A stretch of 47,421 bases of DNA from Fidelibacterota bacterium (lineage in GTDB: Bacteria; Fidelibacterota; UBA8477; JABMPR01), in the NCBI GenBank assembly GCA_018673925.1, contig JABHBL010000095.1, forward strand, positions 1-47,421, in the 5' to 3' direction. Shown here piece after piece: positions 32,816 through 41,304 of the stretch. How positions within the stretch are numbered: the first letter of the stretch is position 1; every line of letters begins with the position of its first letter. The position numbers and the translations under genes were made by a program. Under the pieces are notes generated by a model that saw only the letters and a program-made list of their open reading frames with translations, was not told the origin of the DNA and did not search any database.

Positions 32816-32901
32816 GCATAGCTTTTTAAGATATTTGGAGGAAATAGGATTAATTCCTCTGAGCCAGAGTAAACAATAAATTTGATTTTCAGGAGGAAAA
32901 A

Positions 32902-33390
32902 ATGAATGAATTAAAAAATAGTAAAATTGGGAAAAATGTCATGATTCATCCTCAAGCCCATGTTGAGGACAATGTTGAAATTGGTGATAACACCAAGATC
33001 GGTCCCTTTTGTCTTGTTCGCTCAGGCGCGAAAATTGGTAAGAACTGTAATTTTACTGCTTACTGTGAAATACGTGAAAATGTCGTAATTGGTGATGGAA
33101 CCGCATTCGGAAGTAGATGTACCATCTCAGCAAATGCCACTATTGGTTCAGATGTAACCATAAAATATGGCTTTGTTCTTACTGATACTCCCAATCTTAA
33201 AGAAGGAGACAGAAAGGTTCTGGGTGATATTGGTGATGGCGTATTCATAGGGGCAAATGTGACATTGATGCCCGGATTTAGTATTGGTTCAAACTCCATC
33301 ATTGGTGCGTGTTCTCAGGTGCGCCATCATGTGGGTGAGAATGAAATCTGGTATGGCAGTCCTGCTAGATTTTATAAAAAAAATAGCTAG
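32902..33390 (+). CDS. left-handed beta-helix (hexapeptide) acyltransferase
   Basis: A 162-residue protein built almost wholly of hexapeptide repeats (IGDNTKIGPFCLV, IGKNCNF, IGDGTAFGSRCTI, IGSDVTIKYG, IGANVTLMPGFSIGSNSIIGACSQV). It resembles the WlbB/WbpD sugar N-acetyltransferases that act on UDP-amino sugars. No matching aminotransferase or dehydrogenase lies beside it, so the substrate is not fixed. CAGGAGGAAAAA is a very strong RBS. Confidence 0.88.
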   Translation: MNELKNSKIGKNVMIHPQAHVEDNVEIGDNTKIGPFCLVRSGAKIGKNCNFTAYCEIRENVVIGDGTAFGSRCTISANATIGSDVTIKYGFVLTDTPNLKEGDRKVLGDIGDGVFIGANVTLMPGFSIGSNSIIGACSQVRHHVGENEIWYGSPARFYKKNS

Positions 33391-33466
33391 CCTAAGCGGT
33401 ACCATTTGAATGACTGGCGGATAGGGTGAATATGTTGTCAGAAGCGATGCAAAGGAGAAATGGTAT

Positions 33467-34288
33467 ATGACGATTATTGATGCACGAGTGAGGTTGCGGA
33501 CTAGCACCCTGCTCAAAATGTGGGATATTGACCAAAGCCCAGCGCTCAAGGATTATATTGACAAATATAATATGCAGGATCGTCTCGAGGTAATGGATAC
33601 AGAAAAACTGCTAGAGGAAGCTCAGCGTTTTGGGATTGATAAAGTGATGGCATACGGGTGTACTCCTGAAGAGAATTCTCACATTATTGAACTCGCAAGG
33701 AAATATGATGGGATCATCCCTCTGGGAGGTGTGAATCTGGATCAGGGTATTCAAGCTGCCCTTCAGGAAATCATAAGACTGAAATCTGAAAATGTAGCGG
33801 CAATCGATTTTAACTTTTTACTGACCAAGAATGTCAATGCACGTGAATTTTACCCCCTTTATGCCTATTGTGAGTTAAATCAAATTCCGGTGATCATACA
33901 CTCTGCTATCCATTATTCAAGGGATGTATCCATGTGGAAGGCGCAACCTCAGTATTTTGATGAAGTTGCAGTTGATTTTCCTGAATTAAAAATCATCATG
34001 TCTCATGGAGGAAATGGGTTTGGTCCGGCAACTCTTGCCGTAGCTCAAAGACACCCCAACCTCTATTTAGAATTTTCTGCCCTCAGACCCAAATACATGG
34101 CTCCTGAATTTATCCAGGCAGCCAATACGTATCTCAAAAATCGTTGTATTTTTGGTACTGATTATCCTTTGACCAATTTTGAACAGCAAATTGAACACTG
34201 GAAATATGCCTTACGGGAAGAGGTTTGGGATCTCTTTTTTCACCAGAATATAAATAAAGCCCTTTTCGAAGAGCCTGTCAGTCGCTGA
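33467..34288 (+). CDS. amidohydrolase-2 family protein lacking the HxH metal motif
   Basis: A 273-residue TIM-barrel protein of the amidohydrolase/decarboxylase group: VIIHSA, LKIIMSHGG and IFGTDYPL keep the later His and Asp positions. However, the N-terminal metal motif, normally IDxHxH, reads IDARVRL, with Arg7 and Arg9 in place of both His. If it binds metal it must do so differently, or it may act on anionic substrates or be non-catalytic. An AAGGAGAAATGG RBS precedes ATG 33467. It lies between an acyltransferase and a CysH-like gene in a glycan locus. Confidence 0.83.
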   Translation: MTIIDARVRLRTSTLLKMWDIDQSPALKDYIDKYNMQDRLEVMDTEKLLEEAQRFGIDKVMAYGCTPEENSHIIELARKYDGIIPLGGVNLDQGIQAALQEIIRLKSENVAAIDFNFLLTKNVNAREFYPLYAYCELNQIPVIIHSAIHYSRDVSMWKAQPQYFDEVAVDFPELKIIMSHGGNGFGPATLAVAQRHPNLYLEFSALRPKYMAPEFIQAANTYLKNRCIFGTDYPLTNFEQQIEHWKYALREEVWDLFFHQNINKALFEEPVSR

Positions 34289-34343
34289 GCCAGCTGACAC
34301 CTGGCCTTTCAAATAGAATACCCAGCAGAAATCCTTTATTGAG

Positions 34344-35054
34344 ATGACCAAAGAATCAACCATTCAACGAATGAGTTCCTTACTGGCTGATAAATCTCCA
34401 GGGGAAATCATTGGACTCGCTCATGAGGAGTTTGATCAGGATCTCATGATGACCACAGCCTTCGGATATAGTGGCATTGTGCTCCTAAGCTTTGTGAAGG
34501 ACGTGTATCCCAATATCCCCATCTATTTTATTGATACCACTTACCATTTTGAAGAGACACTCAAATTACGTCTGAAGATCATGGAAAAATGGGGAATCAA
34601 TATTCAAAAAGTGAGTTCGCATAGACCAGAAGCTGAGCTTCTAGGATTAATGGGCAAGAAAGCTTTTGAAAGCGACCCGGATACCTGTTGCTACTATCGC
34701 AAAGTTGAACCTCTGGAGAACATCTTGGAGGAGAATACCGTCTGGTTGTCAGCCACTCGTCGTGACCAATCCCTGACGCGCGCTCAAGCCAATGTCATCG
34801 ATATCGATGGTCGTGGGCATATAAAAGTGAATCCTCTCTTTAACTGGACCCGTGACGATTGCTGGACATATATTAGAAAATTTGATTTACCCTACAATCC
34901 CTTGCACGATCAATCATATCCCAGTATTGGCTGTACCAAGTGTACCAACCCAGTTGATTTAGGGGGCGATGAACGGGGTGGTCGCTGGATCGGATTGGAT
35001 AAAACCGAGTGTGGTCTCCATATCTCTGCACCAGGAGAAAAAGGGAATGAGTAA
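34344..35054 (+). CDS. cysH: APS-reductase-type CysH protein
   Basis: A 236-residue PP-loop superfamily protein. The nucleotide-binding region has TTAFGYSGIVLLSF and FIDTTYHF. It has all marks of the [4Fe-4S] assimilatory APS reductases: Cys115-Cys116 (DTCCYYRKVEPL), Cys197-x2-Cys200 (SIGCTKC) and the catalytic ECGLH (222-226). Family members reduce APS to sulfite with thioredoxin. No ATP sulfurylase, sulfite reductase or transporter gene is near; it stands alone among glycan genes. It may be ordinary sulfur assimilation displaced into this locus, or supply sulfur for glycan modification. It overlaps the GNAT gene by 8 nt. Confidence 0.9.
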   Translation: MTKESTIQRMSSLLADKSPGEIIGLAHEEFDQDLMMTTAFGYSGIVLLSFVKDVYPNIPIYFIDTTYHFEETLKLRLKIMEKWGINIQKVSSHRPEAELLGLMGKKAFESDPDTCCYYRKVEPLENILEENTVWLSATRRDQSLTRAQANVIDIDGRGHIKVNPLFNWTRDDCWTYIRKFDLPYNPLHDQSYPSIGCTKCTNPVDLGGDERGGRWIGLDKTECGLHISAPGEKGNE

Positions 35055-36204
35055 AATAAGTCGACCCTATTCTGATGGTGACTATGAACACATAAATTAT
35101 CTATACAAAACAGTTACAGGACTGTCCAGAAGTAAGCAAGAATACGATTGGGAATGGAGAGATACCTGGGATGGTCCAGGAAGCGTTTGGCTTGTATTTG
35201 ATGACGAGCGTAACCCAGAGGACCAGCTTATCGGTCAGTATAGTTTGATTCCAACTCCTATGAATTTTTGGGGTAAACCATACCTTGCAGGAAAAACTGA
35301 AAATTGTATGAGTCATCCTGATTTTCGTGGGAAGGGAATGTACGTCTTCCATGAAAAAAAATATTTTGAAGATGCCAAGAAAAGATTCCAGGTCTTTTTC
35401 ACCACAACTGGTGATGTTGCACGAGGTGCTCCTGGGAAAGTTAGACAGAAACTGGGGTATAAAGCTTTTGATTATTGGGTGACATATAGTCTGTGGTTAA
35501 ACCACAATGAGTTACTTGATGAAGTTCACACAAAATTACCAAAATTTATTAACAATAAGACTATAATAGGAAAAATAAGTGCCAAAATTCTTACATGGAT
35601 ATTATTGAAATTCACAAGCAGGACCGCTCCAGCTAAAAGTGGAAAATTTGAAGATTGTAGCGAGGCTCAAGTACCTCTGCATGAAATTGAAAAATTATGG
35701 AAAGAGAATGCTGCAATTTACGGAATATCAGTTGATAGAACCGAAAAATATCTGAAGTGGCGAATAAATGATAACCCTTACGTTTCACACAGATATTTAT
35801 GCTATTACGATCAAGATAAGCTTTTGGGCTACATACTATATACAATTCAAGATGAGAAAGTTTATGTCGTTGACGTATTAGCAGATAAGCAGGATTCGAG
35901 TATTTTTAGAGCACTTTTTGATAAACTCAAAATCATGTCAGAAAAGAACGGATGTAGCCAACTAAAATGCTATACATCGAGCAAAAATAGCTTTCTTATA
36001 GACAGGTTAAGAGAGAGTAATTTTTTAAATTATTCTGACTTATTTTCTGTCCTTCGAGTAAAAAAGTCCGTTCGACCATTTCAACTTTTTGTTTATGTCT
36101 CAAATGAAGTAAGTGTAGAAAAAGATGTTTGGGACACAAATTCCTGGTACATCACTGATCTAATAAAGGAAGGCCGTTCATATACTGACAGCCATATCGG
36201 ATGA
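35047..36204 (+). CDS. GNAT-fold acyltransferase of surface-polysaccharide type
   Basis: The start at 35047 is chosen because GGAGAAAAAGGG precedes it and the upstream extension lies within cysH. The product has about 385 residues. The acetyl-CoA loop HPDFRGKGMYVFHEK (near residues 97-112) marks a GNAT fold. The C-terminal half may hold a second GNAT-like lobe (DKLLGYILYTIQDEKVYVVDVLAD). Proteins of this size and order occur in extracellular polysaccharide clusters as amino-sugar acyltransferases. The substrate is unknown. AT content is higher than in neighbours. It overlaps the following gene by 4 nt (ATGA). Confidence 0.82.
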   Translation: MSKISRPYSDGDYEHINYLYKTVTGLSRSKQEYDWEWRDTWDGPGSVWLVFDDERNPEDQLIGQYSLIPTPMNFWGKPYLAGKTENCMSHPDFRGKGMYVFHEKKYFEDAKKRFQVFFTTTGDVARGAPGKVRQKLGYKAFDYWVTYSLWLNHNELLDEVHTKLPKFINNKTIIGKISAKILTWILLKFTSRTAPAKSGKFEDCSEAQVPLHEIEKLWKENAAIYGISVDRTEKYLKWRINDNPYVSHRYLCYYDQDKLLGYILYTIQDEKVYVVDVLADKQDSSIFRALFDKLKIMSEKNGCSQLKCYTSSKNSFLIDRLRESNFLNYSDLFSVLRVKKSVRPFQLFVYVSNEVSVEKDVWDTNSWYITDLIKEGRSYTDSHIG

Positions 36205-37349
36205 CAAAATTCACTAAAAGCAAATATCATGACCTTATACGAGGGCTATTTGAACCAGCACCTAAAAATAAGAATGTCCCTGATTTTGCCTACAATCCGC
36301 TAAGTTTCTCAGGAGAATTGTATACCCCTATTATTGATATTGAGTGGCTTCGCAAAAACAAACCTCCCGTCTGGCCTGATAACAAAAAATTTGCAGTGTG
36401 CCTTACCCATGATGTGGATGCAGTATCGGATCTGGATCTGATGCAAAATATTAGAGTTATCAAAAAGCTTTTACAGACTACCTCTCAGCGACCGCTGGGC
36501 GAAACCCTACGCAGATCAGTAGAGCACAAACTCAGTGCCTTAAAGGGTCTGATGGGTAAAACTGACCACTTATGCAAATTCGAAAAGTGGATGGATCTAG
36601 AAGCCAAACATGGTGCCCGTTCCACTTTCTTTTTTGCACCAGAGCATGTTAGTCAGCCCCACAATTCAGATTGCATGTACAAGTATGACCAAAGAATCGA
36701 ATTTCGCGGTAAAAATATCAGCGTTGCAGAAATGATGCGGGATATGGATGGCAATGGCTGGGAAATCGGGCTGCATCCTTCCTGGAATACCCATGATAAT
36801 CTGGATGAAATGGTCTTTCAGAAACAACAGGTTGAAACCGTATTGGATCATCCAATAAATAGCGTGAGGCAACATTTTCTCAAATATGACTCACTGAATA
36901 CGCATAGAGTGCAGTCAGATGCTGGGTTTAAATATGACAGCACCATGGGTTATAATGACAATCTGGGCTTTAGACGTGGTTCTTCCTACCCTTTCAATTG
37001 TTTCGATTTGAAGGCTGATCAATCACTCCCATTACTGCAGGTGCCTTTGACTATTCAGGATGGTGCGATGCTCGCTCCAGGAAAAGGAATGAGACTAGAT
37101 TCTGCTAAAGCTATCGAATACATCGAACTCCTGATAAATGAAGTCAGAGAGGTCGGAGGGGTATTAACTCTATCCTGGCACCCTCATACTTTTAACAGAC
37201 CTGCCTATTTCGATGTCTATGGTCAGGTATTAGAATTATTGGAAAAGGAAACCCCCTGGTTCGCAACGGTAAATGAGGTGGGTGAGTGGTGGCAAGAGCA
37301 ATCCAAGATCGATTTGCTGAATTTCACGGCAAATCTATACTCAAAATGA
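36201..37349 (+). CDS. polysaccharide deacetylase-like protein
   Basis: A 382-residue protein with the NodB-type first motif THDVDA (His70, Asp71, Asp73), an HGARSTFFFAPEH strand and a GLHPSWNTH motif near 188-196 corresponding to the HxxxH zinc site, plus LSWHPHTF near the C-terminus. No signal peptide is seen, so it likely acts in the cytoplasm on a precursor, as many polysaccharide-cluster deacetylases do. It overlaps the upstream GNAT gene by 4 nt; a deacetylase with an acyltransferase suggests acyl exchange on an amino sugar. Confidence 0.87.
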   Translation: MTKFTKSKYHDLIRGLFEPAPKNKNVPDFAYNPLSFSGELYTPIIDIEWLRKNKPPVWPDNKKFAVCLTHDVDAVSDLDLMQNIRVIKKLLQTTSQRPLGETLRRSVEHKLSALKGLMGKTDHLCKFEKWMDLEAKHGARSTFFFAPEHVSQPHNSDCMYKYDQRIEFRGKNISVAEMMRDMDGNGWEIGLHPSWNTHDNLDEMVFQKQQVETVLDHPINSVRQHFLKYDSLNTHRVQSDAGFKYDSTMGYNDNLGFRRGSSYPFNCFDLKADQSLPLLQVPLTIQDGAMLAPGKGMRLDSAKAIEYIELLINEVREVGGVLTLSWHPHTFNRPAYFDVYGQVLELLEKETPWFATVNEVGEWWQEQSKIDLLNFTANLYSK

Positions 37350-37400
37350 GATCGTCTTTAAATAAGTTGAAATCAATACGAAAGGCGATAGTCTGACCGG

Positions 37401-38393
37401 ATGAAACAATTAGTACGCGAAGTAAAAATTACAGGCACTGGGTCTTACCTTCCGGAAAAGGTTATCACCAATAAGTATTTGGAATCAACAATTGATACCA
37501 ACGCCGATTGGATATATGAGAATCTAGGAATTAAAGAAAGACGTATCGCTGCGGATAATCAAGCCACCAGTGACCTGGCCTCAAACGCCGCATTAAATGC
37601 CATAGAAAATGCTGGTCTTGTGGTATCAGACATAGATTTGATAATCGTTGCAACGGCTACTCCAGATCGACTTGCTCCCTCTACAGCCGCCATCGTTCAG
37701 GATAAAATCAAGGCCTACAACGCAGTGGCCTTTGATATTGCTGCAGTTTGTAGTGGCTTCCTGTATGGGATGTCTGTTGCCTCTCAATATATCGCCACCA
37801 GTGTCTACGATAATGTCCTGGTTATAGGTGCTGATACTTTCTCAAGAATTACGGACTGGAGCAGAAGAGACGCTGTTTTTTTTGGTGATGGTGCTGGAGC
37901 AGCAATTTTTTCACATGGGGATATGGATGAAGGTTTTCTGGCCTTTCGACTTTATACGGATGGCAGGGGCAAATGGAATTATACCATTCCAGCCGGTGGA
38001 TCAGAAATCCCATCCACCCTCGAAAGTGTTAATCAAGGACTACATTATTTTCAAATGAATGGTCGTGAAGTGTACAATACAGGCACCAAGGTACTGCCTA
38101 TTGCCATAAATCAGGTCCTGGCAGACACTGGGCTCACTGTAGACGACATTGACTATATGATCCCGCATCAACCTTCAATTAAAATCTTGAAGAAGACAGC
38201 CGAGATAATAAAACTTCCCTGGGAGAAGGTGCTGACGAACATGGACAAATATGCCAATACAAGTGGTGGCACGATTCCCATTCTTCTGGATGAATCAAAT
38301 CGTAGTGGAAAGCTGCATAGCGGAAGTACCTTACTTTTTGCTGCAGTCGGTTCTGGTTGGACCTATGGAGCATCAATATTACGCTGGTCATAA
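37401..38393 (+). CDS. FabH-like 3-oxoacyl-ACP synthase III
   Basis: A 330-residue thiolase-fold enzyme with the complete KAS III triad: Cys117 (AAVCSGFLYG), His256 (MIPHQPS) and Asn286 (YANTSGGTIP). The N-terminus (VKITGTGSYLPEKVITN) is typical. It condenses an acyl-CoA with malonyl-ACP. Its location in a glycan locus, next to a FabG-like SDR, suggests a dedicated short beta-hydroxyacyl substituent rather than the main fatty-acid pathway, but a second housekeeping fabH cannot be checked here. No ACP gene is near. Confidence 0.93.
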   Translation: MKQLVREVKITGTGSYLPEKVITNKYLESTIDTNADWIYENLGIKERRIAADNQATSDLASNAALNAIENAGLVVSDIDLIIVATATPDRLAPSTAAIVQDKIKAYNAVAFDIAAVCSGFLYGMSVASQYIATSVYDNVLVIGADTFSRITDWSRRDAVFFGDGAGAAIFSHGDMDEGFLAFRLYTDGRGKWNYTIPAGGSEIPSTLESVNQGLHYFQMNGREVYNTGTKVLPIAINQVLADTGLTVDDIDYMIPHQPSIKILKKTAEIIKLPWEKVLTNMDKYANTSGGTIPILLDESNRSGKLHSGSTLLFAAVGSGWTYGASILRWS

Positions 38394-38414
38394 GCATAAA
38401 ACGAAAGATATAGT

Positions 38415-39098
38415 ATGATTATTATTACCGGGGCATCAAAGGGGATTGGCAAATACTTGATTGAATCTTATCTGGTCAAGGGAGAAGAGCCTATTATTGG
38501 GACTTACCTCAGCACAACACCCCAAGACCATAAAGACAATTTTGTTCAAATCGATGTCTGCGATTCTGCTAAGGTTACTGAATTTGTTGAGAAAATAGCC
38601 GGGACTGCCAATCAAATTACCCTGATAAATTGTGCAGGAATTTCATACAGCGCCTACACCCACAAAAGTGATCCAGAGGAATGGAAACAGGTGGTGGAAA
38701 CCAATCTGTTTGGCAGCTATCATTTTATCAGGGCGTTGTTACCCCTTATGCGCGATCAAAAATTTGGTCGAGTTATAAACTTCTCATCAGTGGTAGCGGT
38801 AAAACCAACTCCAGGTATCAGCGCATATTCAGCTTCAAAGGCTGCTCTTTGGGGAATGGCAAAATCTCTGGCTATCGAGAATGCATCCCTCAATGTTACC
38901 ATCAATAATATTAATCTGGGTTATTCAGAACTTGGAATGATCAGTTCAGTACCGGAAGAATATAGAAAAAAAATTACTGCTCAAATTCCGGCAGGATTCT
39001 TATGTGAAGGTCAGGATATTCTCTCCACAGTGGAGTACCTGAGGAAAACAAAATATATAACTGGATCATCAATAGATTTGAGCGGTGGACTTGTTTAA
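38415..39098 (+). CDS. short-chain dehydrogenase/reductase, FabG-like
   Basis: A 227-residue Rossmann enzyme with TGASKGIG cofactor motif at the N-terminus, NCAG, a Ser in NFSSVV and the catalytic Tyr138-x3-Lys142 (YSASK). The C-terminal ITGSSIDLSGGLV is typical of 3-oxoacyl-ACP reductases and related SDRs. It follows the FabH-like gene by 21 nt, so a two-step condensation/reduction is inferred. It ends one base before the convergent AAC(3)-like gene with no visible terminator between them. Confidence 0.9.
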   Translation: MIIITGASKGIGKYLIESYLVKGEEPIIGTYLSTTPQDHKDNFVQIDVCDSAKVTEFVEKIAGTANQITLINCAGISYSAYTHKSDPEEWKQVVETNLFGSYHFIRALLPLMRDQKFGRVINFSSVVAVKPTPGISAYSASKAALWGMAKSLAIENASLNVTINNINLGYSELGMISSVPEEYRKKITAQIPAGFLCEGQDILSTVEYLRKTKYITGSSIDLSGGLV

Positions 39099-39099
39099 T

Positions 39100-40062
39100 T
39101 CAACCCCGAGCTAGCCAGGAGTCAATAGAAGGATCGCCTCCATTCATTGTTTTCCACTGCGTTTCTGTTAGATAAATAGTAATACCCAGCTTCGCTAACC
39201 TTTTTAGCTCCTCAAATACGGGGGCAGCATTCATCACCCATGAATCTGCATTGCCAAACCTAAAATGTCGCATTGTGCCCAGTTTTGTAAAATGTTTGGT
39301 GAGCATTTCATTTATCCATTCTGTATTCGGGCTGCCGATACGTGTTTTGGAAACTTCGGGATCAAACCGGATGATGTCACGAATAACACTACCCCCATTT
39401 GAATCAACATATTTCGCCTTAAAAGCAGGAGAGTGGACTTCAATCGGAAAAGTCTCATCAGTATCTTCCAATACATGTGAAACCGCCATACCAACTGCAA
39501 TGCTGACACCAATACCAACAATCTGTGCATCCTTTTCGACGATTCTTCCCAGAGGTGAATCAATGTGACTGATGTTTGGATTTTTCCAGTGATCTGCAAG
39601 CATGGTCTCAGTATCGTTACCGATAGCACATACCGATGAAAAAGGATGAGAACTCCTTTTTACACCAGTCCAGGTCCTGAAAACTTCAGTAATCTTCCCC
39701 ATATATGATTTCTGGGTCCGTAGATCGATAATACTACCAGTTTTCATGCCTTCTTCAACCTCACCTGCTGCTCCATAGGCAGGCATCAGAATGGTTCCAG
39801 AACGTTCAACAGTTTCCAGAAAACTTTTAACAATGGTTTCTGCACCACCATCCACATTGCCTACTTTTGACATGGCAGAATGGACCATTAAAATGTCTCC
39901 TACAGAGAAACCGGCTGAAGCGAGGTCCGCTTTTAAATCGCCAAGAGTTGATCTATCCATCTGGGTTCTTAGTAATCTTCTCACGATGGACCGTATCTTA
40001 TTTGAAAGTGGGCGAATAGATTTGCGTAAAGATAGGGGTATCAATTTAGTGAATTTATTCAT
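39100..40062 (-). CDS. aminoglycoside N3-acetyltransferase-like (AAC(3) family) protein
   Basis: A 320-residue protein. Family motifs include ILMVHSAMSKVGNVDGGAETIV, GTILMPAY, KRSSHPFSSVCAIG and DSPLGRIVEKDAQIVGIGV. In polysaccharide clusters this family N-acylates amino sugars using acyl-CoA, so antibiotic resistance is not inferred. It is on the minus strand, shares a 16-nt gap with the upstream deacetylase-like gene and runs against the SDR gene. A basic N-terminus (FTKLIPLSLRKSIRPLSNK) precedes the fold. Confidence 0.87.
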   Translation of the reverse strand: MNKFTKLIPLSLRKSIRPLSNKIRSIVRRLLRTQMDRSTLGDLKADLASAGFSVGDILMVHSAMSKVGNVDGGAETIVKSFLETVERSGTILMPAYGAAGEVEEGMKTGSIIDLRTQKSYMGKITEVFRTWTGVKRSSHPFSSVCAIGNDTETMLADHWKNPNISHIDSPLGRIVEKDAQIVGIGVSIAVGMAVSHVLEDTDETFPIEVHSPAFKAKYVDSNGGSVIRDIIRFDPEVSKTRIGSPNTEWINEMLTKHFTKLGTMRHFRFGNADSWVMNAAPVFEELKRLAKLGITIYLTETQWKTMNGGDPSIDSWLARG

Positions 40063-40078
40063 ATGAAACTTTCATTTC

Positions 40079-41191
40079 CTACTTGCGGTATTTCTCAGCG
40101 TCCTGGAAAGTGATGGCTTTTAATTGTGGTCCATATTGGGATTCCAGGTGCTTGTGAAACTTTTTAAAGGCACTGAGTATTCTGGGATTAAGAGATTTAG
40201 AATGGCAACTGATTGACACAAAGAGATCTGTATTTTCCTTTTTATACTGATCAATGTATTGGGTAGCAGCATCAATCATTAGATCGGCATCCTCTCCCAA
40301 TTCAAGCATGTACCATCCATTCTTAATTATTCGAAATTCTTCCAGAAGTTGTTTGGTCAACGTGATTTTCTTTGCCGGTTCACCACTCATCTGAATGGGA
40401 TAACCATGTCGCTTGCGCTTTTGGCGGGAGAGTAGGGTTTTTATCACCCGCCTGAAAAATGATTGAGCCAACGGCCATCTGGCTTTACCTTTTCTCAGTG
40501 CTAACACCGGAATCTCAAATACACCGTTTTCTGAAGCCTGGGATATGCCCTTGCTTGGATCGATTGAATAGTTCCCAAGTGTGGGCACTGTTGCGAAGTC
40601 AATACGGTTCACATCAGTCTCATAGGTCATACCAGGAACTATTGAAGAATCTATTTTGTATCCTGTGTCCTGGAGGGCACTGTAAATAGTCTCAGAGTTG
40701 GGCTGTACACCATAACCACCTGCTCTGTAGGCTATACATTGATAGTTTGAATCGATTGGGGTCAATAAATCTTCTAAGTGCCTCTTTGCTTTTGCAAATA
40801 TATCCATACAAAAATCTCGCAAACTGGTTCCATCCTCTGTTGTACAGTTCCCAATAAGAAACTTGGAGGGATCTACTTTGTATGCTGAGCTGCCATCTTT
40901 CCCATAAGAAATATCAGTTTCAAGCCAATGTGGATGGATATGCGTCTGGACATCATGCCCATCTCTGATGGTTTGAACCAATTGACGTTCCACCATATCT
41001 GGAAACTCAGGGTAACCCAATTCGCGATAGCGCCACAGGCAGGTCAGATCACAAAAAAGGGTCATGGGAATACCAAGCTCATCGCACACACCGAGTACAT
41101 CAGTGGTTGTATCAATAAGGACTTTGGATTCAGGCTTAAAATTACCACCTAGAAAGACCTCATAATCATTGGAATACAAGATATAGATCAT
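40079..41191 (-). CDS. polysaccharide deacetylase-like protein (second copy type)
   Basis: A 370-residue minus-strand protein. It begins MIYILYSNDYEVFLGG and has DGHDVQTHIHPHWLETD (a His-rich NodB-like metal site) and IAYRAGGYGVQPN. It is not closely similar to the plus-strand deacetylase at 36201, so it is not a duplicate. It is probably co-transcribed with the AAC(3)-like gene; together they could deacylate and reacylate one amino sugar. Its 5' region holds a GATCCC/GGGATC stem at 41207-41223. Confidence 0.82.
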   Translation of the reverse strand: MIYILYSNDYEVFLGGNFKPESKVLIDTTTDVLGVCDELGIPMTLFCDLTCLWRYRELGYPEFPDMVERQLVQTIRDGHDVQTHIHPHWLETDISYGKDGSSAYKVDPSKFLIGNCTTEDGTSLRDFCMDIFAKAKRHLEDLLTPIDSNYQCIAYRAGGYGVQPNSETIYSALQDTGYKIDSSIVPGMTYETDVNRIDFATVPTLGNYSIDPSKGISQASENGVFEIPVLALRKGKARWPLAQSFFRRVIKTLLSRQKRKRHGYPIQMSGEPAKKITLTKQLLEEFRIIKNGWYMLELGEDADLMIDAATQYIDQYKKENTDLFVSISCHSKSLNPRILSAFKKFHKHLESQYGPQLKAITFQDAEKYRK

Positions 41192-41206
41192 CTACATACT
41201 ATCCAG

Positions 41207-41223
41207 GATCCCGAGAGGGGATC
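41207..41223. other. short stem-loop in the divergent intergenic region
   Basis: GATCCC (41207-41212) and GGGATC (41218-41223) pair around GAGAG. It lies about 16 nt upstream of the minus-strand deacetylase start and may form in its leader. The surrounding 41192-41460 gap must hold promoters for both directions, but no convincing -35/-10 pair was found. Confidence 0.3.
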
Positions 41224-41304
41224 ATTTTGTGGTAGCTGAAACACTTTCAAAAGGAGGCTCCCTCTGGTGTTTGGATGTGCGTGGTGAAAAATTGGACAAC
41301 TATC

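Noticed and set aside
34969..35046. N-terminal extension of the GNAT protein
   Set aside because: It overlaps the cysH C-terminal catalytic region; the ATG at 35047 has a good RBS.
37401..39098. Polyketide or secondary-metabolite cluster
   Set aside because: Only one KAS III and one SDR are present, with no ACP, acyltransferase or modular synthase.
39100..40062. Antibiotic resistance by AAC(3)
   Set aside because: Family members in glycan loci acylate sugars; nothing in the context suggests resistance or a mobile element.
26592..41191. Glycan locus as a recently inserted mobile island
   Set aside because: No integrase, transposase, tRNA-end repeat or flanking direct repeat was seen; base composition changes only slightly.
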